A stretch of 32,365 nucleotides of DNA from Alphaproteobacteria bacterium casp-alpha6 (lineage in GTDB: Bacteria > Pseudomonadota > Alphaproteobacteria > Rhodobacterales > Rhodobacteraceae): positions 1 through 32,365 of the forward strand of contig LFER01000010.1 in the NCBI GenBank assembly GCA_001510135.1. Reading direction: 5' to 3'. The notes under the pieces were generated by a model that made no database searches, was not told where the DNA came from, and saw nothing but the letters and a program-made list of their open reading frames with translations. The stretch's first letter is position 1, and every line of letters starts with the position of its first letter. Positions 7,504 through 15,433 of the stretch are shown here, in pieces. The position numbers and the translations under genes were made by a program.

Positions 7504-9026
7504 GGCGCGAGGCCTTTCAAAAAGCGCCGGCTGTCTTCGCGGATCGCCTGTTTTTTATCGTCTCCCATCCGGTCATAGGTGCGATACATCATGCCCACGC
7601 GTGGGTTTGGGGCAAGTTTATTGCGGTTTCTCGCGAGAAAATCCCAATATAGATAATTGAACGGACAGGCATCAGGACCATTTTTCTTGGTCACTTTATA
7701 ACGGCAGGATCCACAATAATTGGACATTTTGTTGATGTAACTGCCCCCTGCTGCATAGGGTTTGCTTGCCAAAACGCCCCCGTCTGCAAAAAGAACCATC
7801 CCCGAAACATTGGGGAGTTCAACCCATTCATAGGCATCCGCATAGACGATGAGAAACCATTCATTCACGTCTTTCGGCGATAGCCCCGCAATAAGGGCAA
7901 AGTTGCCCAATACCATCAGCCTTTGGATATGATGGGCATAGGCATTGGCCTTTGTTTCCAGCACGCATTGCCTAAGGCAATTCATCTCGGTGTCACCGGT
8001 CCAATAAAACGCGGGCAGGGGGTGGTCGGCCGCAAAATAATTCTCATCTGCATAGTTTGGCATCTTCAGCCAATAAATACCGCGCACATATTCGCGCCAG
8101 CCAAGAATCTGACGAATAAACCCTTCGACTGCGTTCAGCGGGGCTTTGCCTTTATGGTAGGCCTCTTCTGCGGCCTCAATGCAATCGAGCGGCAAAAGGA
8201 GCCCACAATTGAGATACAGCCCGATATGGGCATGAAACATCCATGCCTCTCCTTGGATCATCGCATCCTGATAGTCCCCGAATTGGGACAACCTTTGGTC
8301 GATAAAAGATGACAGGACGGCTTTGGCCTGATCACGCGTCACGGCATAATGAAATCCCTCAAGGTCCCCAAAGTGATCGCTGAAACGTGCAGCGACAAGA
8401 TTTAGCACATCATGTGTTAAATTGTCGGGCTCTGTCTTAAAGGGATCGGGGATATCCAATCCCTCTTTGGGGGGTTTGCGGTTTTCCGTGTCGTAATTCC
8501 ATTTCCCCCCAATGGGACCATCAGGATCCATAAGTACAGAATACCGCTGGCGCATATCGCGGTAAAAATATTCCATGCGAAGCTGTTTTCGCTGCCCCGC
8601 CCAATCTGAAAATTCCTCCGGGGAACAAAGAAACCGCGTGTCGGGGCAGATTTCAACGTCGATTGCAAAACGCTCTTCCCAAGAACGCATGTTTGCCAGC
8701 ACCCGAAATTCGCCCGGATGCGTGACAATAATCCTGTCAAATGAGAAATCATTCAAACAACGGGCGATTTCGCCCTCAAAGGATCCTGTATTCAATGGAT
8801 CATCTAATTCTGTATATCGTATGCGATACCCATTTTCCAAAAGGGTTTCCTTGAAATGGCGCATGGCTGAAAACAGAAAGGCAATTTTTTTCTTGTGGTG
8901 TTTGACGTAGGTTGCCTCTTCTTGAACCTCGCACATTAAAATCAGGTCGCGGTCTTTGTCGCAGTTCTCTAACGCAGTTAAACTGGGGGTTAATTGATCT
9001 GCTAAGATCAGACGCAGCGCTGGCAT
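7500..9026 (-). CDS. phrB: Iron–sulfur (6-4) photolyase / cryptochrome-related protein (PhrB-type, FeS-BCP)
   Basis: A 508-residue flavoprotein of the bacterial Fe-S cryptochrome/photolyase group, predicted to repair UV (6-4) photoproducts or sense light. The N-terminal part ([16 protein letters not shown]) is the DUF523-like antenna-binding domain and the C-terminal half is the FAD domain. Cysteines fall at residues 350, 438, 441 and 454, the same numbers I recall for the 4Fe-4S ligands of Agrobacterium PhrB. The [21 protein letters not shown] segment (H365, H366) matches the active-site histidines. That numbering agreement is also why I start at ATG 9026, although the frame is open to 9176 and the ribosome site is weak. 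The gene is coupled to the DUF2256 gene downstream and divergent from the cytochrome genes. Confidence 0.92.
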   Translation of the reverse strand: MPALRLILADQLTPSLTALENCDKDRDLILMCEVQEEATYVKHHKKKIAFLFSAMRHFKETLLENGYRIRYTELDDPLNTGSFEGEIARCLNDFSFDRIIVTHPGEFRVLANMRSWEERFAIDVEICPDTRFLCSPEEFSDWAGQRKQLRMEYFYRDMRQRYSVLMDPDGPIGGKWNYDTENRKPPKEGLDIPDPFKTEPDNLTHDVLNLVAARFSDHFGDLEGFHYAVTRDQAKAVLSSFIDQRLSQFGDYQDAMIQGEAWMFHAHIGLYLNCGLLLPLDCIEAAEEAYHKGKAPLNAVEGFIRQILGWREYVRGIYWLKMPNYADENYFAADHPLPAFYWTGDTEMNCLRQCVLETKANAYAHHIQRLMVLGNFALIAGLSPKDVNEWFLIVYADAYEWVELPNVSGMVLFADGGVLASKPYAAGGSYINKMSNYCGSCRYKVTKKNGPDACPFNYLYWDFLARNRNKLAPNPRVGMMYRTYDRMGDDKKQAIREDSRRFLKGLAP

Positions 9027-9218
9027 TTGAAAACTGTTCCTAAACTTCGATGGGATTTTGTGCTCGCAAAGAATTAGATAACTCAGACGTTGATGATTTC
9101 CAGATAACAGGGATGTGATCCAAAAACCGTATGCGAAGCTTGTTTTTTGTGTTTGTGATGCTACCTTCTGCCGCATCCTTGGCGTGTTTAGCGCCCCCTT
9201 GTCTTAGGAGAATTGTTA

Positions 9219-9656
9219 ATGAAACTTAAATGGCTATTTGCTCCACTCAGCCTAATAATTGCAACCACTGCTTTCGCCCATGAGGACGTGAAAAACCCAA
9301 CCGTAAAAGCGCGGATGATGGCGATGAGCAACATCGCCGGACAGATGAAAACCCTTGGCGGTATGGCCAAAGGGGCTGTTGCCTTTGATCTTGAACAGGC
9401 CAAAGCGGCACTTGCAGAGATTGAAAAAACGGCAAAGACTGTGCCTGCTTTATTCAAAGATAATGAAACGGACCCCAAATCAGAGGCATTGCCGGCAATT
9501 TGGTCAAATTATGCTGACTTTACCGCGAAATCTTACGCTATGACTTCTGCAGCGGCCAATGCGCTCACCAGTTTTGCAAGCCAAGATGATCTGGTTCCGT
9601 CCATGCAGGCCTTGGGCGGAAGCTGCAAAGGCTGCCATTCTGCTTACCGTAAGTAG
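9219..9656 (+). CDS. Cytochrome c′ family (class II cytochrome c)
   Basis: A 145-residue exported monoheme cytochrome. A signal peptide (MKLKWLFAPLSLIIATTAFA, cleaved near AFA-HED) is followed by a four-helix-bundle sequence typical of class II cytochromes. The single heme site CKGCH is at the extreme C-terminus (GGSCKGCHSAYRK), as in cytochrome c′. A Met-rich helix near the mature N-terminus (RMMAMSNIAGQMKTL) may supply or shield the distal heme side. The start is the ATG at 9219 with AGGAG 8 bases upstream, not the TTG just before it. Likely roles are periplasmic electron transfer or NO binding. The diheme cytochrome gene follows 30 bases later and probably belongs to the same transcript. 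Confidence 0.9.
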   Translation: MKLKWLFAPLSLIIATTAFAHEDVKNPTVKARMMAMSNIAGQMKTLGGMAKGAVAFDLEQAKAALAEIEKTAKTVPALFKDNETDPKSEALPAIWSNYADFTAKSYAMTSAAANALTSFASQDDLVPSMQALGGSCKGCHSAYRK

Positions 9657-9686
9657 ATCACTTAAAATCTGCGTGCCCCCTTGTCT

Positions 9687-10541
9687 TTGAAAACAGCGAT
9701 TTTCATTTTTATCCTGACTGCATGGGGCACGTATCTTGCGTTGACCTCCCCACGTGTGACCGAAACCAAACAGCTCGCGACGCTTACAGGTGATCCTGAA
9801 AATGGCGCATATGTGTTCACTGCTGCGGGCTGTGCAAGCTGTCATATGGACAAAGCATCAAATGATCGCCTTTCCCTTTCGGGGGGGCAGGCTTTTGTGA
9901 CGCAATTTGGCACTTTTTATGCGCCCAATGTGTCAATGAGCGGCACAGACGGCATCGGAAATTGGACACTTGAACACTTCGCTGCTGCTCTGCGCGATGG
10001 GATAAATCCGGATGGGCAGCATTATTTTCCGGTCTTTCCCTACACAGATTATGCGAAAATGACCGATCAGGATGTCGTGGACCTCTGGGCATTTTGGCGG
10101 AGCCTTCCGGCGGTCGAGAGCGCGAATGTCGCGCATGAGATTTGTTTTCCATTTTCGATGCGGCGCAATATTGGGCTGTGGAAATGGCTTTATGCAGATA
10201 CGCCCTATGTCTCACAACAGGGCACGCGAGGTGCCTATCTTGTTGAAGCCCTGGGACATTGTGCCCAGTGTCACACACCGCGCGACCCGTTCGGAGGGCT
10301 TGATGTCAGCCAATGGATGACGGGTGCGCCCAGCGCGGATGGTCGTGCAAACATACCACCAATCGCACCATCCGAATTAAAATGGTCGTCAGAAGAGATC
10401 GCCGAATACCTGCAAAGCGGCTTCACTCCTGAATATGATATGGTTGGCGGCCATATGGCAGCGGTTGTTGAAAATACGTCCAGATTGACGACTGCAGACC
10501 GCAACGCGATTGCAACCTATTTAACCAATCTGAAGAACTGA
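9687..10541 (+). CDS. Exported diheme c-type cytochrome
   Basis: A protein of about 284 residues with an N-terminal signal or anchor (MKTAIFIFILTAWGTYLAL) and two class-I cytochrome c domains. The first has CASCH with Met ligand candidates in the YAPNVSMS region; the second has CAQCH followed by HTPRDPFGG. It resembles the diheme cytochrome subunits of periplasmic dehydrogenases (alcohol or sugar dehydrogenase type), but no dehydrogenase gene is adjacent. No ATG exists before the signal sequence. The start must be TTG at 9687 (MKTAI…) or TTG at 9681, and no ribosome site is seen; the TTG choice is inferred from the signal peptide. A 13-base sequence here also occurs before the cytochrome c′ gene. 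The gene converges on hemH with 7 bases between. Confidence 0.85.
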   Translation: MKTAIFIFILTAWGTYLALTSPRVTETKQLATLTGDPENGAYVFTAAGCASCHMDKASNDRLSLSGGQAFVTQFGTFYAPNVSMSGTDGIGNWTLEHFAAALRDGINPDGQHYFPVFPYTDYAKMTDQDVVDLWAFWRSLPAVESANVAHEICFPFSMRRNIGLWKWLYADTPYVSQQGTRGAYLVEALGHCAQCHTPRDPFGGLDVSQWMTGAPSADGRANIPPIAPSELKWSSEEIAEYLQSGFTPEYDMVGGHMAAVVENTSRLTTADRNAIATYLTNLKN

Positions 10542-10548
10542 CTGAAGA

Positions 10549-11616
10549 TTAATCAAGCCATCCTTTGAGGTTGTCTTCAATAATGTGGCTCAGCGCTTTG
10601 ACATGATCTGCATCGTCATTTAAGCAAGGAATATAAGTGAATTTTTCACCGCCTGCCTCTTCAAAGCTTTCTTTGATCTCTTCATTGATCTCTTCAAGCG
10701 TTTCGATGCAATCCGCTGAAAAGGCTGGTGCGATGACTGCAATATGTCTTTTTCCATCCTCCTCGGCAAGGCGGGCGACCTCTTCAACCGTATAGGGTTT
10801 TAACCATTCTTCGGGTCCGAACTTAGACTGGAATGTGGTCACGATATCTGTATCCGACCAGCCAAGACGCTCTTTTAAAAGGCGTGTCGTTTTTTGACAC
10901 TGGCAATGATAGGGATCACCTTCCATCAGATAGCGTTTTGGAACCCCGTGGTATGAACACACAAGGATTTCAGGTTTTGACTCTGCTGCCGCATAAGCCC
11001 GTTCCACCGATTTTGCCAGAGCGTCGATGTAGATCTCCTCACCATAATAGGCGGGGACTGTGCGCGATGTGGGTTGCCATTTCTCTTTCATCAAAGCGCG
11101 GAAAAACTGGTCGTTTGCCGTGGCGGTCGTTGCACCGGAATACTGTGGATAAAGCGGAAAAAACAGGATCTTTTGGCATCCTGCGGCTGACATTTCGCGC
11201 ACCTTGGACTCGGTTGAAGGGTTACCATAGCGCATACAAAAATCGACCATGACCTTGTCACCATAACGATCCTGCATGGCTTTCTTTATCTTGTGCGTCT
11301 GATCCTTGGTTATCGTCATTAGCGGACTTTCCCCCGCCTCTTCGTTCCAGATAGATTTATATGCCGCACCGGAGCGAAAGGGACGCGAAGTCAGGATGAC
11401 AAGCTGCAACAAAGGCTGCCAAAGCCACGGAGAATAATCGATCACCCGTCGATCTGAGAGAAATTCGCCAAGATAGCGGCGCATGGACCAATAATCATAA
11501 TTATCCGGAGTGCCGAGATTGGCCAAAAGGATACCTACCTTGGCCGGTGGCATTTTCGGGTGGTCATCAGCCGCATAAACGGGCTTTTGAGAAATATGTG
11601 TGGCGTCTAACATCAT
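10549..11616 (-). CDS. hemH: Ferrochelatase
   Basis: A 355-residue enzyme that inserts Fe2+ into protoporphyrin IX, the last step of heme synthesis, at the membrane surface. Visible signatures are VGILLANLGTPDNYDYWSM, RRYLGEFLSDRRVIDY, VDFCMRYGNPS (porphyrin-binding segment), FPLYPQYSGATTATANDQFF, the catalytic His segment CSYHGVPKRYL, and VIAPAFSADCIETLEEI with its metal-side Glu residues. Cysteines in DPYHCQCQKTTRLL are a recurrent feature of proteobacterial enzymes. The frame is open upstream into the methyltransferase gene, but the tandem ATG at 11616/11613 gives a normal N-terminus; the ribosome site is weak. It lies downstream of the methyltransferase in the same direction, 53 bases apart, so co-transcription is plausible. 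Confidence 0.95.
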   Translation of the reverse strand: MMLDATHISQKPVYAADDHPKMPPAKVGILLANLGTPDNYDYWSMRRYLGEFLSDRRVIDYSPWLWQPLLQLVILTSRPFRSGAAYKSIWNEEAGESPLMTITKDQTHKIKKAMQDRYGDKVMVDFCMRYGNPSTESKVREMSAAGCQKILFFPLYPQYSGATTATANDQFFRALMKEKWQPTSRTVPAYYGEEIYIDALAKSVERAYAAAESKPEILVCSYHGVPKRYLMEGDPYHCQCQKTTRLLKERLGWSDTDIVTTFQSKFGPEEWLKPYTVEEVARLAEEDGKRHIAVIAPAFSADCIETLEEINEEIKESFEEAGGEKFTYIPCLNDDADHVKALSHIIEDNLKGWLD

Positions 11617-11669
11617 GCAGCCCAGTTTAGTTTGTATTTCTTCCGGATGTAAGCCACATGGAGATTTAT

Positions 11670-12491
11670 TCAATCCTTTAACGATTTTTCCTCTACCTGC
11701 AATGCCTCTGACAGGCGCATTTTGGCAGAACCCGGACGCAGGGGTTTGGGTTGGGATTCGCTTGGGGCCCACCCTGTGAGCCACATTATTTCAAAGGTGG
11801 CAGCGACACGGTGTTCGTCGATTGAATAATGCGCGCCGTAAAGCTTGATCATTTCCTCAAATACCGCGCGGCGGGTAAAGCTTTTCTGGCGCGCCCTTTG
11901 GGCATTGCTTTCGCCCATTGCCCTGAGGTCCTTCATTAGATGAAGGGGAGTTTTATAGCTTGTGGCGAGTTTCACGCTGTCTGATACCGGAAGCGCAAAT
12001 CCCGCCCTTTGTAACAACGCGCCAAGATCGCGTATATCTGCCATGGGAAGCACGCGGGGTGACAGCCCGCCGGTCACGGTACTTTCTGCTGTGGCAAAGG
12101 CACTGCGCAATTCTCTAAGCGTTTCGCCCCCCAAAAGGCAGCCAAGAAAAAGCCCATCAGGACGCAACACGCGCAGTGATTGGATCATCTGCCCCACTGG
12201 ATCATTTGACCAATGCAACGCCATAACATGAAGAATAAGGTCAAAGTTTCGATCGCCAAATTCAAGCAGGTCCTCGTCGCAAAGAATCACCGCTTCTGGA
12301 AAGGCCTTGTGCCAAAGGGCGGGCTGGGGCGTGACGATCGCAATATCCGTAAAGGATTTGTTAATCAGAGTCAGACGATGCTGCACTTCGCTGATCGCCT
12401 CGTCGTGCAAAAAAGAACCACGCCCGACCTCAAAACGGGTCCGGTTTCTAAGTAAAGCGGCACGGTCAATCAGGTTGTTATGGTCGGTCAT
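11670..12491 (-). CDS. SAM-dependent methyltransferase (BioC / NDUFAF5-like)
   Basis: A 273-residue class I methyltransferase-like protein. It opens with DRAALLRNRTRFEVGRGSFL, a start shared with bacterial homologues of the mitochondrial complex I assembly factor NDUFAF5. Then come FDLILHVMALHWSNDPVGQM (post-motif II/III region) and LRVLRPDGLFLGCLLGGETL (motif IV), followed by a C-terminal half that reads LYGAHYSIDEHRVAATFEIMWLTGWAP. The glycine loop of motif I is degenerate (TDIAIVTPQPALWHKAF), as in other members of this group. I start at ATG 12491 rather than the upstream TTG. It is divergent from comF with only 13 bases between the starts, an order common in Rhodobacterales. Substrate unknown. 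Confidence 0.82.
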   Translation of the reverse strand: MTDHNNLIDRAALLRNRTRFEVGRGSFLHDEAISEVQHRLTLINKSFTDIAIVTPQPALWHKAFPEAVILCDEDLLEFGDRNFDLILHVMALHWSNDPVGQMIQSLRVLRPDGLFLGCLLGGETLRELRSAFATAESTVTGGLSPRVLPMADIRDLGALLQRAGFALPVSDSVKLATSYKTPLHLMKDLRAMGESNAQRARQKSFTRRAVFEEMIKLYGAHYSIDEHRVAATFEIMWLTGWAPSESQPKPLRPGSAKMRLSEALQVEEKSLKD

Positions 12492-12504
12492 GGTGATCAA
12501 ATAA

Positions 12505-13236
12505 ATGAAAATAACTGCAATTCAATCCGCGTTGCGCATTCTTTACCCTGCAAGATGCCTGATTTGTGGTGACATTGTGGAGTCAGATTTTGGCCTATGT
12601 GTGCCTTGTTGGGGGGATATGCCCTTTTTAGATGGGCTCGACTGTGATTGTTGCGGTGCGCCTTTGATCGGAGTGAGCTTTGATTGGGCGGAAACTTGTG
12701 ATGACTGTCTCGCGCAGCCAAGGCCGTGGGCAAAGGGGCGGGCGGCCCTCCTTTATCAGGGGTCTGCGCGTAAATTGGTTTTGGGCCTCAAACATGGGGA
12801 TAGGACAGATGTTGTGCGCCCCGCGGCGCAGTGGTTACTGTCGTCCTGTGAAGATATTCTCACAGAGGATAGCCTGTTTGTCGCTGTTCCTTTACACTGG
12901 CGCCGACAGTTGAAACGCCGTTACAATCAATCCAGTCTGTTGGCCTATGAAATGGCGAAATTGGGTCATTACGGGTTTTTGGATGGTGCGCTTAAGAGGG
13001 CCATTTCCACAAAACCTCTTGAAAAGGTTACAACAGAAGAACGCACCATTATTCTGTCTGGCGCAATTGAGGTTCATCGTAGAATGCAGGACCAACTTTC
13101 CGGTCGCTCTGTTGTTATCGTTGATGATGTAATGACCTCAGGCGAAACACTTTGCGCATGCACAGATGTTTTGCTTGGAGCCGGTTGCGCCCGCGTTGAC
13201 GTAGCTGTATTGGCAAGGGCGGTAAGGAACATGTAG
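12505..13236 (+). CDS. comF: ComF family phosphoribosyltransferase-like protein
   Basis: A 243-residue protein of the ComF family, linked to DNA uptake in competent bacteria and otherwise to an unknown phosphoribosyltransferase-type activity. The N-terminal third has several cysteine pairs (RCLICGDI, LCVPCW, CDCCGAPL, CDDCLAQP) that form zinc-binding knuckles. A PRTase core follows, with VAVPLHWRRQLKRRYNQSSLLA and the PRPP-binding loop VVIVDDVMTSGETL near residues 207–220. The ATG at 12505 lacks a clear ribosome site. Because the divergent methyltransferase starts only 13 bases away, each promoter must lie inside the other gene's start region. The glutaredoxin gene follows 17 bases later. Confidence 0.93.
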   Translation: MKITAIQSALRILYPARCLICGDIVESDFGLCVPCWGDMPFLDGLDCDCCGAPLIGVSFDWAETCDDCLAQPRPWAKGRAALLYQGSARKLVLGLKHGDRTDVVRPAAQWLLSSCEDILTEDSLFVAVPLHWRRQLKRRYNQSSLLAYEMAKLGHYGFLDGALKRAISTKPLEKVTTEERTIILSGAIEVHRRMQDQLSGRSVVIVDDVMTSGETLCACTDVLLGAGCARVDVAVLARAVRNM

Positions 13237-13253
13237 CCAGTAAGGCCAAGGAA

Positions 13254-13523
13254 ATGTCTGAAGTTGAAATTTATTCTAGCCAGACCTGTGGGTTTTGCCA
13301 CATGGCCAAACGGTTGTTGATGTCAAAATCTGTATCTTTCACGGAATATGATGTTAATTCTGATCCAAGCAAACGTGTGGAAATGCAGCAAAGATCAAAA
13401 GGTGGACGCACTGTCCCGCAGATTTTTATCAACGGGGCACATATCGGCGGTTGCACCGATCTTTACGAGTTGGATCAGCGTGGCAAATTGGATTCATTGC
13501 TGGGAAAAGGTAAAACGGGATAG
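13254..13523 (+). CDS. grxC: Glutaredoxin 3
   Basis: An 89-residue dithiol glutaredoxin of the thioredoxin fold that uses glutathione to reduce disulfides in the cytoplasm. The active site is CGFC (residues about 12–15, in SSQTCGFCHMAKRLL) in place of the more usual CPYC. The cis-proline glutathione-binding TVPQIFINGAHIGGCTDL is intact, with the common extra Cys after GG. The start ATG has an AAGGAA ribosome site and lies 17 bases after comF, suggesting co-transcription. In many relatives the comF–grxC pair is followed by a nitrilase-type gene; here a MarR regulator and the Mrp operon follow instead. Confidence 0.93.
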   Translation: MSEVEIYSSQTCGFCHMAKRLLMSKSVSFTEYDVNSDPSKRVEMQQRSKGGRTVPQIFINGAHIGGCTDLYELDQRGKLDSLLGKGKTG

Positions 13524-13554
13524 TCTTTGAAAAGCGGTTGTAATTTCATAGGCT

Positions 13555-13570
13555 TGTCAGAATATTGACA
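13555..13570. promoter_or_regulatory. Possible MarR operator
   Basis: TGTCA and TGACA are perfect inverted arms around the 6-base spacer GAATAT, 60 bases before the MarR gene start. A 16-base palindromic site of this size in front of a MarR gene is typical for autoregulation. It also contains a TTGACA hexamer, although no matching −10 was found. The regulator–site link is inference. Confidence 0.4.
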
Positions 13571-13629
13571 GCCCCGCACAACTTATGCCATCGCTGACTT
13601 CAGTGGCGTAATGATGGTCAGGCAAACGC

Positions 13630-14076
13630 ATGGTAGAAGAGAGCAGCAATCTGGCGATTTCGCTTTTCAGCGAAATATTGACGGTTGACCAATTGTTACG
13701 CAACAGTCTGGCGAAAGTTTTGCCCAAAGGAATGGAACTTTCTCATTTCGCGGTGCTCAACCAATTGGCCAATATCGGGACAGAACGAACACCGGCTCAA
13801 TTGGCTAAGAGTTTTCATGTGACCCGCGGCGCGATGTCAAATACATTGGCAAAACTGGAAATTGCTGGATATGTCCATATTCGTCCGGATTGGGAAGATG
13901 CGCGCCGAAAATTTGTGGCGATAAGTCCCGCCGGTCAACAAGCACGGACAGCGGCACTCGCATCAGTCTCTCCGATTATAAGCGGTTTAATTGATGATCT
14001 TGGGCCTGAAAAAGTAAAGCTTGCGCTGCCCATACTCAGAGAGCTGAGGCAGCGCTTAGAACCCCTGACCGATTAA
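13630..14076 (+). CDS. MarR family transcriptional regulator
   Basis: A 148-residue winged-helix regulator. An N-terminal dimerisation helix (FSEILTVDQLLRNSLAKVL) is followed by the DNA-binding core LSHFAVLNQLANIGTERTPAQLAKSF, then the recognition helix HVTRGAMSNTLAKLEIAGYV, and the wing IRPDWEDARRKFVAISPAG (the D-x-R-wing of MarR proteins). The C-terminal helices complete the dimer arm. It stands on the same strand upstream of the Mrp antiporter operon, separated by about 165 bases, and has a palindrome (13555–13570) in its own promoter region. Control of itself and perhaps of the mrp operon is a reasonable inference, but the same palindrome was not found upstream of mrpE. Ligand unknown. 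Confidence 0.9.
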   Translation: MVEESSNLAISLFSEILTVDQLLRNSLAKVLPKGMELSHFAVLNQLANIGTERTPAQLAKSFHVTRGAMSNTLAKLEIAGYVHIRPDWEDARRKFVAISPAGQQARTAALASVSPIISGLIDDLGPEKVKLALPILRELRQRLEPLTD

Positions 14077-14241
14077 AATTAATTTATTTTTGGGTGGTTT
14101 ATCTGATCGAAAATAATATTTTTTCGGTTTTCACGCTCATAAAATATATACACCGGCTTGTACCTTTCCTATAAACCGTTAAATAAACAAACAAAAAATG
14201 CTCTGGTAAAAAAGCAGAAGAAACACGGGAAAGGGATCACT

Positions 14242-14724
14242 TTGAGATTGGTTGTCTATGCGGTTATCCTCAGCGGCCTTTGGTTGCTGTGGTCAGGCAT
14301 ATATAAATCACTTCTTATTACGTTCGGAGCTGCCTCCGTTCTTTTGGTGTTGCTTATCACAGTACGCATGAACCGCATTGACGGAGATCGGATTGAAATC
14401 GAGTTGAACCCGCTGAAATTTATTGGATATTTCGGTTGGCTTTTGCTTGAAATTGCAAAATCCAACATTGCTGTCACAAAAACAATATTGTCGGCTTCTA
14501 TGCCGATAAAGCAGAACCTGTTTGATGTTCCTTACACACAGCGCACAGACCTTGGCCAGGTGATTTTTGCAAATTCAATCACGCTGACGCCAGGCACTGT
14601 AACGGTTGAAACCGAAGACGGGCATTTTCTTGTTCATGCGTTGTCTTATTCAAGTGACGACATGGACGCTCTGGCAGATATGGATCGTCGGGTCAGTGAA
14701 ACTGAATTGGTGGCGCGCGTATGA
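14242..14724 (+). CDS. mrpE: Mrp/Mnh cation:proton antiporter subunit E
   Basis: A subunit of 160 residues beginning with two or three membrane helices (LRLVVYAVILSGLWLLWSGI and LLITFGAASVLLVLLITV), then the MrpE-typical LKFIGYFGWLLLEIAKSNIAV, and a soluble C-terminal domain with the conserved NSITLTPGTVTVETEDG stretch. I place the start at TTG 14242, because GGGAAAGGGA lies just upstream and the protein then begins like other MrpE proteins. The frame is open further to TTG 14158, but that extension (MYLSYKPLNKQT…) is basic, lacks a ribosome site and looks non-coding. The stop overlaps mrpF by 4 bases. It is the first gene of a ten-gene operon. No consensus promoter was called in the AT-rich leader, 14077–14241. 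Confidence 0.9.
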   Translation: MRLVVYAVILSGLWLLWSGIYKSLLITFGAASVLLVLLITVRMNRIDGDRIEIELNPLKFIGYFGWLLLEIAKSNIAVTKTILSASMPIKQNLFDVPYTQRTDLGQVIFANSITLTPGTVTVETEDGHFLVHALSYSSDDMDALADMDRRVSETELVARV

Positions 14725-15017
14725 TTTTTGCACTGGCGACCTTTGGCATTCTGCTGGCCATGATCCTTGTCCTGATCCGATTGATCAAGGGCCCTACGCT
14801 GTATGATAGGGTCTTGGCGGTGAACTCTTTTGGCACACATACCGTGCTGCTGATCGGTGTGGTCGGTTTTTGGAATGGGCGTCCCGATTTTCTTGATATT
14901 GCACTGCTTTACGCGTTGATCAATTTTGTTGGTACCATCGCTATTCTCAAATTTTTCCGCTATCGCGCGATTGGGGATGTGATGTGGACCCCCCCACAAA
15001 AGGACGAAGATTCATGA
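14721..15017 (+). CDS. mrpF: Mrp antiporter subunit F
   Basis: A 98-residue membrane protein with three predicted helices: MIFALATFGILLAMILVLIR, SFGTHTVLLIGVVGFW and LLYALINFVGTIAILKFF. RLIKGPTLYDRVLAVNS is the conserved MrpF signature (GP-T-x-DR-x-x-A), and the FLDIALLYALINFVGT segment is equally typical. The ATG overlaps the mrpE stop (ATGA) and its own stop overlaps the mrpG start, so translation is coupled through the E–F–G block. Length and sequence are normal for a functional subunit of the multisubunit Na+(K+)/H+ antiporter in the inner membrane. Confidence 0.95.
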   Translation: MIFALATFGILLAMILVLIRLIKGPTLYDRVLAVNSFGTHTVLLIGVVGFWNGRPDFLDIALLYALINFVGTIAILKFFRYRAIGDVMWTPPQKDEDS

Positions 15018-15361
15018 GCGAATATGAAGGTATTCTCCAGTTACTGAGCTGGGTGCTAATCGCGGGGGGCACGTTCTTTGTGGTGATTGGTGCGATCGGG
15101 ACTTTACGCTTTCCAGATTTCTGGGCCCGTTTGCATGCGGCGTCGGTTACTGAATCTGCTGGGGTTATCTTGCTGTTGGCGGGACTGTGTTTGCATGCGG
15201 GTTGGACCTTGGTCAGTGTGAAGCTTATCTTTATTGGGCTATTTTTATTTATCACCGGCCCCACCTCAACCCATGCGATTGCCAACGCGGCGCTTGTGTC
15301 CGGTTTACGGCCTAAATCGCAAAGCGTCCCAACGGGTAATCCCGATGAATATCAACCCTAA
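15014..15361 (+). CDS. mrpG: Mrp antiporter subunit G
   Basis: A 115-residue membrane protein with three helices. The family signature GTLRFPDFWARLHAASVTES (canonical R-x-PD-x-x-x-RLH-A) sits between the first two, followed by LLLAGLCLHAGWTLVSVKLI and the GPTSTHAIANAAL segment. The frame is open from 14984, but the ATG at 15014 overlaps the mrpF stop and gives the standard N-terminus, so it is preferred. The C-terminal tail is hydrophilic. After the gene come 72 bases before the first ATG of the next gene, the longest gap inside the operon; part of that gap is probably coding (see the next gene). Confidence 0.94.
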   Translation: MSEYEGILQLLSWVLIAGGTFFVVIGAIGTLRFPDFWARLHAASVTESAGVILLLAGLCLHAGWTLVSVKLIFIGLFLFITGPTSTHAIANAALVSGLRPKSQSVPTGNPDEYQP

Positions 15362-15433
15362 TTTGAAATAAACCAAGAAACGTGAAAAGGCAGTGAACTC
15401 ATAGAATACCTAGTCGACATAAGCTTATTTGCG

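Noticed and set aside
9933..10278. Overlapping minus-strand frames opposite the diheme cytochrome
   Set aside because: Antisense shadows with no start signals and no family features.
14158..14241. Longer mrpE starting at TTG 14158
   Set aside because: The extension is basic, lacks a ribosome site and is not MrpE-like. TTG 14242 has GGGAAAGGGA upstream and gives the usual N-terminus.
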